A DNA stretch of 64,000 bases, from positions 310,001 through 374,000 of the forward strand of contig CAWIES010000003.1 in the NCBI GenBank assembly GCA_963835215.1, read 5' to 3'. Below, in pieces: positions 1 through 7,901 of the stretch. A program made the position numbers and the translations under genes. The first letter of the stretch is position 1. Each line of letters opens with the position of its first letter. A model generated the notes under the pieces. It ran no database searches, was not told where the DNA came from, and saw only the letters and a list, made by a program, of their open reading frames with translations. This DNA comes from Roseiarcus sp963835215. Its GTDB lineage: Bacteria; Pseudomonadota; Alphaproteobacteria; Rhizobiales; Beijerinckiaceae.

Positions 1-1744
1 CGTTGCAAGCCGTCCTGGAATCCTCGGGGGCTTCGCTACAAGCCACTGCGAAATCTTCGGCCGCATCGCTAAACGCCGCCACCCAGACGTCGGTCGCTTC
101 GCTGCACGTCGTCACCGAAGCCTCGGTCGCCTCGCTGCACGCGGCGGCCGAAGCCGCCAAGTCGGAGTCGGCCGAGACGATCGGCGCGCTGGTGGGCGCG
201 CTGACCAACGAGATCGACCGCAGCGGCACGGTGCTGCGCGAGGCGGTGGAAAACAACGCCGGCGCCTCGGTGACGACGCTCAACGCGGCCGGCGAGCGCA
301 TGCGGGTCGAACTCGGCCAGGTGCTCGAGCGCCTCGGTCAGGTCGGCTCCGTGCTCGACCGCATGGTCGGCGCCGCGGGCGAGCAACTTGTCGCCATCGA
401 GGGCGGCCTCGCCGAGCGGATCGATCAGATGCAGACCGCGCTCCAGGCGATGGCGAACCAGGTCACCTCGCTCGACCGTCTGTCGACCGAAACACGCAAC
501 GAATCAGGCGCGCTGGTCGATCGCCTGTCCGGCCATACCGCGGCGCTCGCCGATGTGGCGCGCGACCTCGCCGCCAATCAGCAGACGATCGACGTCGCCT
601 TGCAGAGCCGCCACGACAGCCTGCAGAGCCTGTTCGCGGAGATCGCCGAGAAGAGCCAGGAGTTCGACGCGGTGGCGCGGCATTTCGCGGCTTCCTTCGA
701 GGAGAGCTTCGCCAAGGCGCAGACCCGCGCGCAGGAGATCAGCGCCTCGCTGACGGTCGCGACCAAGGACACCGCCGCGAGCGTCACCGGGCAGTTCGAG
801 ATGATCCGCGACAACGCCGGCAAGGAGCGCGAGAAGACCGCCGCAGGCGCTGCAGGCCGCCTATGACCAGGCCAACGGCCAGCTCGACGATCTGTTGTCG
901 AAGTCGTCCGAACGCTTCAAGCAATCGGTCGGCGAAGTACGACAGATGGCCGCCGAGGTACAGCGCCAGCTCGAAGAAACCCGGCGCGAAATGCGTCGCG
1001 GCGTGCTGGAACTGCCTGACGAAGCCACCGAGGCGGCCAACGCCATGCGCCGCGTCGTGTCAGATCAGATCAAGGCGCTCAAGGAACTCACCGCCGCGGT
1101 TGCGGCTTCGGGCGGCGATTTCGACGTCGCCGATCCGACGCCGGCAAAGCCGGCGGCGCGCGCCGAGGCGCCCCGCAACGCTGAGCTTGTGCGCCCTGCG
1201 CCGATCGCGGCCGATGACGAGGAAATCCCGGCCGCCGAGCCGGTCGTCCGTCCCCCCGCGCCGCAAGCGGTGGCCCGCGCCGCCCGCGCGGCGCCACCGA
1301 CCGCTGCGCCCCCCGTCGCCGAGCGCAGCCAGACCGGGTGGCTGTCGAACCTGCTCGCCGCCGCTTCACGCGACGAGGCGCCGGCGCCGAGCGAGCGTTC
1401 GACGCAGGAGGCGCCCGATGGCATCTCGCTCGACATCGCCAAATATGTAGACACGGAAGCCGCTGCGGAAATGTGGGACCGTTGGCGCGGCGGCGACGCC
1501 GGCGCCGTCGTCGCGCCGGCTGTACACGGCGGCCGGCCAGCAGACCTTCGACGAGATCCGCCGGCGCTATCGCAACGATCCGCAGTTCCAGAGCGCCGTC
1601 ACCCGCTATTGCCAGGAATTCGAACGCCTGCTGGCCAAGCTCGGCCAGAACGATCGTGATGGCTCGCAATCGCGCGCGACGCTGCTCTCGGACGCGGGCA
1701 AGGTTTACACCATGCTGGCGCACGCCTCGGGGCGGCTGGGCTAA
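1..1744 (+). CDS. Long coiled-coil protein, C-terminal part (5' end outside window; two frameshifts)
   Basis: This is the C-terminal ~580 residues of a larger protein rich in Ala, Glu, Gln, Ser and Thr with almost no Pro in its first 370 residues, as in extended coiled coils. The visible start carries 11-residue repeats of the type ASLxAATxxSV. A low-complexity Ala/Pro linker follows, then a compact C-terminus (FDEIRRRY...FERLLAKL...GKVYTMLAHASGRLG) that I recognise from very large Rhizobiales proteins often labelled kinesin-like or apolipoprotein-like, without experimental support. An extra a near 845 and an extra g near 1510 break the frame; removing both gives one continuous frame to TAA at 1742-1744. 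Function unknown; a structural or envelope role is only a guess. Confidence 0.75.
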
Positions 1745-1748
1745 CCGG

Positions 1749-2348
1749 TCAAATCCGGGCGGCGGTGAAAGCGACGATACGGGTCATCACGGCCGAAAGC
1801 GCGCTGTTCATCGCTGCCGAAACATCGGCCGGCGCGGTTGAGGCGACCGGCGTGTCCATGGTGAAGATTTGCGCCGCCGCGACGCCACCCGAGCTGGTGA
1901 CGATCTTGGCCGCGATGTCGATCTCGACGCGCGAGTGGGCGACGACCAGCTCGAATTTGCGGACGTCGAGATCAAGCTCGAAGCTGTCGGGCGCCGACGA
2001 GTCTGAGCTGGCCTGAAGCAGGCCGGCGTTCTGAAAGCTCTGCGTCAGCCGCGCCCGGACGACCGCCGGCAGGCGGTCAGGCCATTTGGCGCCCGCCAAC
2101 TGCGCCAATTGCTGTGGTCCGCCGCGCACCAGAATGCGATCGCTGTCGAGATCGACCGCAGCAGTGGGTTCGGCGATGCGCAATTGGCCACGCAGCGCGT
2201 GCTGGGCCGGCGGGCGGGCGGCGCTGAGGTCGTACGTGGTGAGCGCCCCGCCGGAGCAGGCGGCGAGCGGCAAAAGCAGCCCGCCCGCGGCGACGCCGCG
2301 CAACCACCTCGGCGCCTCGCGGCGCCTCGGCGAAGCGCCCCTGATCAT
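1749..2348 (-). CDS. ABC-type transport auxiliary lipoprotein (Mla/Pqi type)
   Basis: 199-residue predicted lipoprotein: a hydrophobic signal ends in the lipobox LAAC, with Cys31 as the lipidated residue. The mature part resembles the ABC-transport auxiliary lipoprotein family (PqiC-like), which works in the periplasm with MCE proteins in phospholipid traffic. It is the last gene of the mlaE-mlaF-mlaD set, and its ATG overlaps the mlaD stop in an ATGA, so the two are translationally coupled. It ends only 4 bp from the stop of the convergent coiled-coil gene. Family placement rests on size, lipobox, context and the overall pattern; an outer- versus inner-membrane anchor cannot be told from the sequence. 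Confidence 0.85.
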   Translation of the reverse strand: MIRGASPRRREAPRWLRGVAAGGLLLPLAACSGGALTTYDLSAARPPAQHALRGQLRIAEPTAAVDLDSDRILVRGGPQQLAQLAGAKWPDRLPAVVRARLTQSFQNAGLLQASSDSSAPDSFELDLDVRKFELVVAHSRVEIDIAAKIVTSSGGVAAAQIFTMDTPVASTAPADVSAAMNSALSAVMTRIVAFTAARI

Positions 2349-3667
2349 TTTGCGCCCTGATATTCGGGCAGGGTCGACTTGGCGCCGAACAGCACTTCGT
2401 TGGGATTGTGGTCGAAGTTGCGGATCGCGCGGTCGAGATCGGCGATCGTGCGCCGGCCGTCGACCGCCAGCGCCTCGTATTCGCGTAGGCCGCTCGAGGT
2501 AAAGCGGCTGATGCCGGCAGCGATGTCCTTGGTGCGCACGTCAAGATCGTCGGCGAGCTGATGCACCGCGCGCGCCGCATCGCCGATTTCGGTGAGCGGT
2601 CCCTTCAGATCGGGCGAGCCGACGAAGCCCTGCAGGCTCGTCATCAGACCGTCGATCTTGTCAGCCGAATGATTGAGCTTGGCGGTGAGCTCGGCGGCGT
2701 CTTTCACCGCGGCGTCAATCTGGGCCTGGTTCTGTTTCAGGGTCGTGCCGAGCGTGTTGGCGCCGTCGACGAAATTGGCGACCTTGGCCGGGTCGACCGA
2801 CTTGACCAGCGAATCGAAGTCGCCGAGCGCTGAGTCGACCTTGCCCGCCGTGTCGTTGAGCCGCTTGGCGAGCGTCGCCGCGTCATTCAGCGTCGAGGCG
2901 ATCGCAGCCTTGTTGTCGGCGAGTTCGCCGGTGATCGTCTGCACGTCGCCGACAATGCGCTGCACCTTGTCGGGATCGACCGCTTTGACAATATGGTCGA
3001 GATCGTCGGAGAGGCCCTGCAACCGGTCGGACAACGGCCCGATCTTCTTGCCGAGATCGCTGATGCCGGCGAGCGCGGAATTGACGCCGGCGGAATTGTC
3101 GCTGAGCGCCTTGGAGAAGGCGTCGATGTTGTGGACCGTGTCGCTGACCGCCGCGCTGTTGTCGCCGACGAGCTTATCGACGCGGCTGAGCACCGAGTCG
3201 GCCTTGGCTGAGAGGGTCTGGACGGCCTGCAGAACGTTCTGCATCTCTGAGGATTCGGCAGTGAGCGTCGGCGGCTGGCCGTTCTGCCCAACCAGCGCCG
3301 GCGCGTCGGGCGCGCCGCCGGTCAGCGCGATCGCCGCCCCGCCGGTGAGCCCCTGGACTTCCAGCGCCGCCTTGGTGTCCTGCTTGATCGGCACGTTGCC
3401 GACGATCTCGATCAGCACTTCGACGCGGCGGGGATCGCCGGCGACGAATTCGATCTTGGAGACCTCGCCGACGCGAATGCCGTTGAACTGAACCGGGCTG
3501 CCCTGCGAGAGGCCGGCGACCGAAGAGTCGAACATGAGGGCGTAGGTCTGACGATCCGCAATGCGGGTGAGACCGGAGAACCACAAGACGAACAAAAACG
3601 CCCCCGCGATGACCGCTAGGGTGAAGGCGCCGATCAGCACGAAATTCGCCCGCGTCTCCATCTTCAA
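2345..3667 (-). CDS. mlaD: MlaD-family MCE domain substrate-binding protein
   Basis: 440-residue protein with one N-terminal membrane helix (about residues 9-31), an MCE domain (about 38-115, with GSPVQFNGIRVGEV and the GGAAIALTGG stretch), then a long helical region of repeated Asp/Ala/Lys-rich segments typical of MCE proteins that form hexameric lipid-binding rings or tubes. The known role of the family is to hand phospholipids between the inner-membrane MlaEF complex and periplasmic partners. It lies 114 bp downstream of mlaF, and its stop overlaps the auxiliary lipoprotein start. It is much longer than E. coli MlaD (~180 aa) and closer to the long MCE proteins of Rhizobiales. Confidence 0.92.
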   Translation of the reverse strand: MKMETRANFVLIGAFTLAVIAGAFLFVLWFSGLTRIADRQTYALMFDSSVAGLSQGSPVQFNGIRVGEVSKIEFVAGDPRRVEVLIEIVGNVPIKQDTKAALEVQGLTGGAAIALTGGAPDAPALVGQNGQPPTLTAESSEMQNVLQAVQTLSAKADSVLSRVDKLVGDNSAAVSDTVHNIDAFSKALSDNSAGVNSALAGISDLGKKIGPLSDRLQGLSDDLDHIVKAVDPDKVQRIVGDVQTITGELADNKAAIASTLNDAATLAKRLNDTAGKVDSALGDFDSLVKSVDPAKVANFVDGANTLGTTLKQNQAQIDAAVKDAAELTAKLNHSADKIDGLMTSLQGFVGSPDLKGPLTEIGDAARAVHQLADDLDVRTKDIAAGISRFTSSGLREYEALAVDGRRTIADLDRAIRNFDHNPNEVLFGAKSTLPEYQGAK

Positions 3668-3781
3668 CTACCGCCTATACGCCACGCGAGCGCGCGCCCA
3701 GGCGGCCTGCGTGGCCGCCCCATGCGCCCAGTCGGCAACTCGCATAGCAGATTTTGGCGCGCCGCGCGCGCTCCCCGAAGT

Positions 3782-4633
3782 TCACCGCACCGCCCCCCGC
3801 GCGGCCAAGCGAAAGACCTGCTCGCGGCCCTCCCCGCGCTTGCCGTGGAAGTAGGAATGGATCCATGGGTCCTGTGACTGCAGCAGCTCGGAGATCGGGC
3901 CAATTGCGCTCACCCGCCCCTGCCCCAGCACCGCGACCCGGTCGCAGATCGCATAGAGACTGTCGAGATCATGCGTGACCATGAACACGGTGAGACCCAG
4001 CGTGCGCTGCAGGGTGGCGATCAACTCGTCGAAATCGCCCGCCCCGATCGGATCGAGCCCCGAGGTCGGCTCGTCGAGGAACAGCAGGTCGGGATCGAGG
4101 GCAAGCGCCCGCGCCAGCGCCGCCCGCTTGATCATGCCGCCCGATAGTTCGGCGGGATATTTGTTGGCGGCGTCGGGCGGTAGGCCGACGAGGGCGATCT
4201 TTAACATCGCCAATTCGTCGCGCAGCCGCGACGATAAGTTGAGATGCTCGCGCATCGGCGCCTGGATGTTCTGTTTCACGGTCAGCCCGGAAAACAGCGC
4301 CCCTTGCTGAAAAAGCACGCCCCAACGCTGTTCGACGGCGCTGCGTTCAGCCCACGACAGGCGATCGACATCCAGGCCGTAGACCTCGATCGTTCCGGCC
4401 CGCTTGGGCAACAAACCGAGCACCGCGCGGGTGAACACCGACTTGCCGGCGCCCGAAGCCCCGACGAAGCCGATCACCTCGCCGCGGTAGACGTCAATGT
4501 CGAGGCCGTCCATCACCAGCCGGTCGCCGAAGCCGACCTTCAGCCCGCGCACCCGGATCACGACCTCGTCGTGATGCGCGCCATTGGCCGGGCCCGCCGG
4601 CTGCGGCGAGGCGTTATCGACGGGCCCGCTCAA
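3782..4633 (-). CDS. mlaF: ABC transporter ATP-binding protein MlaF
   Basis: 283-residue ABC ATPase. Walker A GASGAGKS lies at 58-65, the signature is LSGGM at 163-167 (the LSGGM form is typical of MlaF/Ttg2A), and Walker B is LLFLDEP with the D-loop SGLDP. The H-loop histidine is in MVTHDL. The ~25-residue N-terminal extension is Pro/Ala/Asn-rich. With MlaE it forms the inner-membrane engine for phospholipid movement. Its ATG overlaps the mlaE stop by four bases (ATGA), so it belongs to the same transcript. Confidence 0.95.
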   Translation of the reverse strand: MSGPVDNASPQPAGPANGAHHDEVVIRVRGLKVGFGDRLVMDGLDIDVYRGEVIGFVGASGAGKSVFTRAVLGLLPKRAGTIEVYGLDVDRLSWAERSAVEQRWGVLFQQGALFSGLTVKQNIQAPMREHLNLSSRLRDELAMLKIALVGLPPDAANKYPAELSGGMIKRAALARALALDPDLLFLDEPTSGLDPIGAGDFDELIATLQRTLGLTVFMVTHDLDSLYAICDRVAVLGQGRVSAIGPISELLQSQDPWIHSYFHGKRGEGREQVFRLAARGAVR

Positions 4634-5766
4634 TAGCGCACCGCGGCGAAGAACATCGCGAACAGGCCATCGAGAACGATCACCATGAAGATCGACTTGA
4701 CCACGGAGTCGGTCACCCGGCTGCCCAGCGACTCCGCTGAGCCGGCGACGGCAAAGCCTTCGACCGCGGCGATCAGGCCGATGGTGAGCCCCATGAACGG
4801 CGCCTTGATCAGGCCGACGGCGAAGGTGTTGATCCCGATCGCAGCTTGCAGACGCTCGATGAACACGAGCGGCGAGATGTCGCCGTAAGCCCAGGCGACG
4901 CAGGCGCCGCCAACCAGCGCTGCGATGTCGGCCAGGAACGTCAGCAGCGGCAACGCCAGCACCAACGCCACGATGCGCGGCAGGATCAGCACTTCCATCG
5001 GATCAAGCGCCATGACCGTCAGCGCGTCGATCTCCTCGCGCATCTTCATCGCGCCGATCTCGGCGGTGATCGCCGAACCCGAGCGCCCCGCGATCATGAT
5101 CGAGGTCAGCAACACGCCGAGCTCGCGCAGGACCAGGATGCCGATCAGATCGACCGTGAAGGGCGTCGCGCTGAAACGCGCGAGCTGGAAGATGCCCTGT
5201 TGGGCGACGATCGCGCCAACGAGGAAGTTGATCAGCATGATGATCGGCGCGCCGCGCAGTGCAAAGGATTCAAGGTGATAGGCCGTCGAGGTCCAGCGCC
5301 AGCGCAGCGGGTGGACAAACACCACAAGGCCGTCCGACACGAGGCGGCCGAGAAACGCAACGCCGTTGATGGTGTCGGCGCCCGCTCCATAGACGCTCGA
5401 CCCAACGTCGGCCAGCAGCGAGGTCAGGGTCGGGTGCACCACCCGCGCGGGCGTGTCGGTCGGACGAAAATGCGCCTCGTGGAGCAGGATCGTGTGTTCT
5501 AGCCGGGCGCCGACGATCTCAGCAGCGACGCCATGGGCTTCGAGCGCCTGACGCGAACGGTCGATAAGCCACGCGCCGGCGGTGTCCATGTGGTCGAGTT
5601 CGGAGAGATCGATGAGCGCTTTGCCGCCGCCGTGGCCGGCCGCGCCGAGAATGGCGTCGGCCTGCCGCTCAAGCTTGGCCCCGGCCTCGATCGTCCAGAC
5701 GCCGGTCAAGACCATTCGCACCCCGCCGGGCGTCTCTTCGAAATCGATGGCGGGGGCAATCGACAT
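4630..5766 (-). CDS. mlaE: MlaE-family permease with N-terminal STAS domain
   Basis: About 378 residues. The first ~100 form a STAS-like domain (LIDLSELDHMDTAGAWLIDRS), in E. coli a separate protein (MlaB). The rest is the MlaE permease, with hydrophobic segments from about residue 150 and the conserved stretch around REEIDALTVMALDP. Fusion of STAS and MlaE is common in alphaproteobacteria. I chose the ATG at 5766 because AGAGG lies just upstream; an in-frame ATG at 5787 adds seven residues but has no visible ribosome site. First gene of the four-gene Mla operon; function (phospholipid transport, outer-membrane asymmetry) follows from the family. Confidence 0.93.
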   Translation of the reverse strand: MSIAPAIDFEETPGGVRMVLTGVWTIEAGAKLERQADAILGAAGHGGGKALIDLSELDHMDTAGAWLIDRSRQALEAHGVAAEIVGARLEHTILLHEAHFRPTDTPARVVHPTLTSLLADVGSSVYGAGADTINGVAFLGRLVSDGLVVFVHPLRWRWTSTAYHLESFALRGAPIIMLINFLVGAIVAQQGIFQLARFSATPFTVDLIGILVLRELGVLLTSIMIAGRSGSAITAEIGAMKMREEIDALTVMALDPMEVLILPRIVALVLALPLLTFLADIAALVGGACVAWAYGDISPLVFIERLQAAIGINTFAVGLIKAPFMGLTIGLIAAVEGFAVAGSAESLGSRVTDSVVKSIFMVIVLDGLFAMFFAAVRY

Positions 5767-6342
5767 CCGGCCTCTGTTCAGACGCATGAACGGGCTGCGG
5801 GGCGCAACCCAGGCTCCCCGTCCGCGTCGCGCCCCTTCGGCTCATAGCTTCCGCCGTCGCCGCTGTCGAGGCGTGCCGGAACGCTGAAGGGCAAATTGCC
5901 GCCACGCCGACGCCGCTTTCGCCCCTCGCGGGGCGACGGGAGCGAATACAAAACCGGTACGAATTGGCGACGGCGGACTCGAATCCCCAATTTCCCGAAA
6001 AGGCGAGTCGAATCTGGTCAGTAGGCCGAGACGCCGCGCCGTCGGCTCGACGCGGTTAAGACTTCGGCGCGGGCGCTCGCTCGCCGATGACCCGAAACGG
6101 GTCGGGGCCGACGAAAGCGCAAACAAAGCCTGTACGAATCGCGGATGGCGCGAATCGCCCTCGCCTCCGGCGCGCGCGCAAGCCGTTTGCGAGTTTGGGC
6201 GCGCCAAAGCCCTCGTTATGGTTTCGCTTCCGTCAAAGGGGGCGGGCGGCGTCGGTCCCAGCGCGGGAACAAAGGGTCAAAGCGCGGACAAAAGCGGCGC
6301 GAATCGGCGACCGGCGATTCGCCCGTCGAGACACTGGCAATG
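5767..6342. repeat. Gene-free stretch with three degenerate copies of an intergenic repeat
   Basis: No convincing gene lies between mlaE and the XRE-cupin gene. Instead the sequence repeats itself imperfectly about every 160 bp: similar segments sit near 5925-6000, 6085-6165 and 6240-6325. Each has a purine-rich run with ACAAA, then GTACGAAT or GCGAAT, then GGCGA followed by an inverted partner; the last copy contains the near-perfect palindrome CGAATCGGCGACCGGCGATT. Short open frames cross the region but have an arginine/proline-rich composition and no ribosome sites. The mlaE promoter should lie here, but I cannot point to it. Confidence 0.5.
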
Positions 6343-6963
6343 TCAATCCATCGCCGCCGCTTTGAGAATGCAGACCATCGTCGCCTGCGCCGTCGCCACG
6401 CCGCGATTGCGGATGCGATGCGGCCGGTCGCAGCGATAGCGCAGCGTCTCGCCAGCGCGGGCGAACTCGACGACTTCGCCGACCTCGACTTCCAGCTCGC
6501 CCTCGAGCACCGAGAGGCACTCGATCGAGCCGCGCGGATGCGGGCTGCGAACCCAGCACGCCGCCCGGTTCGGCCTGGAAATCGTACCATTGCAGCCAGT
6601 CGACGGTCTTCAGCCAGCCGATCACCGCCAGCCTGCACAGGCCGTCATCGGAGAGCAGGATCGGCGTGCCGCCGCGGCTGATGTGCTCGATGAAAGGCCC
6701 GTCCTCCCCGCCATGCAGGACCGATTCGATCGATACGTCGAGCGCGTGGGCGAGCCGCCAGATCGTGGTCAGGGTCGGGTTGGTCTCGTTGCGCTCGATC
6801 TGCGAAATGATCGACTTGGCGACGCCGGATTGGGCCGAAAGGTCGGCGAGCGACAGGCCCGTATCCCTTGCGCAGCTTGAGCGACGGTGCGGCCGAGCTG
6901 GCCCGAGAGCGCCAGCGCCCCCGCCTCCAGCACCTTCGCCTTGTCCTTGCCTTCGACGCCCAT
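6343..6963 (-). CDS. XRE-family transcriptional regulator with C-terminal cupin domain (three frameshifts)
   Basis: After removing single extra bases near 6886, 6864 and 6555 this reads as one ~205-residue protein. An N-terminal helix-turn-helix (LRKGYGLSLADLSAQSGVAK, then SIISQIERNETNPTLTTIWR) is followed by a cupin barrel (HPRGSIECLSVLEGELEVEV ... RCDRPHRIRNRG). HTH-cupin proteins of this type act as DNA-binding repressors or activators that sense a small ligand in the cupin. The start ATG at 6963 gives MGVEGKDKAKVLEAGALALS. It sits 77 bp downstream of the SDR gene on the same strand and may share its transcript. The ligand is unknown. Confidence 0.82.
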
Positions 6964-7040
6964 GCGAGCCCTCCGCTCAACGGTGGCCAATATACGGGCG
7001 GCGTCCGGAATATCGAACGATCTTGTTCGGCGGATTCGTC

Positions 7041-7818
7041 TCAGAACGCGCCGGGGAAGGCGCCGCCGTCGATCAGGATGTTCTGGCCGGTGATGTAGCC
7101 GGCCGAGGCGCTGGCGAGGAACGCGCAGAGCGCGCCGAACTCGTCGGGGGCGCCGAAGCCGACCGGCGGGGATACTGGCCTCGCGCCGCGCGCGCAGGGC
7201 CGCCATGTCGCCGCCGGCCGCCGCCGCCTTGGCGAGAGCCCCGCGAATGCGGTCGGTGTCGAACGAGCCGGGCTGGATCGAGTTGATCGTCACGTTGTCC
7301 TTGGCGAAGGCGCGGGCGCTGGCGGCGACGAACGCGGTCAGGCCGGCCCGCGCGCCCGAGGAGACGTCGAGCCCGGCGATCGGCGCGCGCACCGAGGACG
7401 AGGTGATGTTGACGATGCGCCCGAAGCGGCGCTCCGCCATGCCCGGCGCAAGCCGCTGGATCAGCGCGATCGGCGTCAGCATGTTGGATTCGAGGCCGGC
7501 GAGAATGGCCTCGCGCGTCAGATCGGCGAAGGGAGCGGGCGGCGGCCCGCCGTTGTTATTGACGAGGATATCAGGCTCGGGACAGGCGGCGACCAGCGCT
7601 TCGCGCACCGCGGGATCGTCGAGATCGCCGGCGACGACGATCACCTCGGCGCCGGTCGCGGCGCGAATCTCGTCAGCCGTCTGTTCGAGCCGAGCCGGAT
7701 CGCGGCCGTTGATCGCCACCGTGCAGCCGGCGTTGGCCAGCGCCATCGCGCAGGCGCGGCCAAGGCCGCGGCTTGAAGCGCAGACGACCGCCTTGCGCCC
7801 GGCAATGCCCAAATCCAT
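7041..7818 (-). CDS. SDR-family oxidoreductase with degenerate active site (one frameshift)
   Basis: About 258 residues after removal of one extra base near 7158. A Rossmann fold starts the protein (ASSRGLGRA cofactor motif, NNNGGPPP), and the C-terminus is AGYITGQNILIDGG, typical of classical short-chain dehydrogenases annotated as 3-oxoacyl-ACP reductases. The canonical YxxxK is not there: the equivalent stretch reads SSGAR, with Ser for Tyr and Arg for Lys. I know of an SDR subgroup with this kind of change, so the protein may be a non-canonical enzyme rather than dead. The XRE-cupin gene follows on the same strand. Confidence 0.85.
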
Positions 7819-7901
7819 CGTCAGCCCCCGCGCGGTTCGGGAGTTCTTGTGATCGAAATCGCTCCAAGGCGCCAGGGGGCCGTCAGCGCTCTCGCGCCTG
7901 C

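Noticed and set aside
5767..6342. Short genes between mlaE and the XRE-cupin gene
   Set aside because: Candidate frames are Arg/Pro/Ser-rich, overlap each other in several frames and lack ribosome sites. The repeat structure explains the sequence better.
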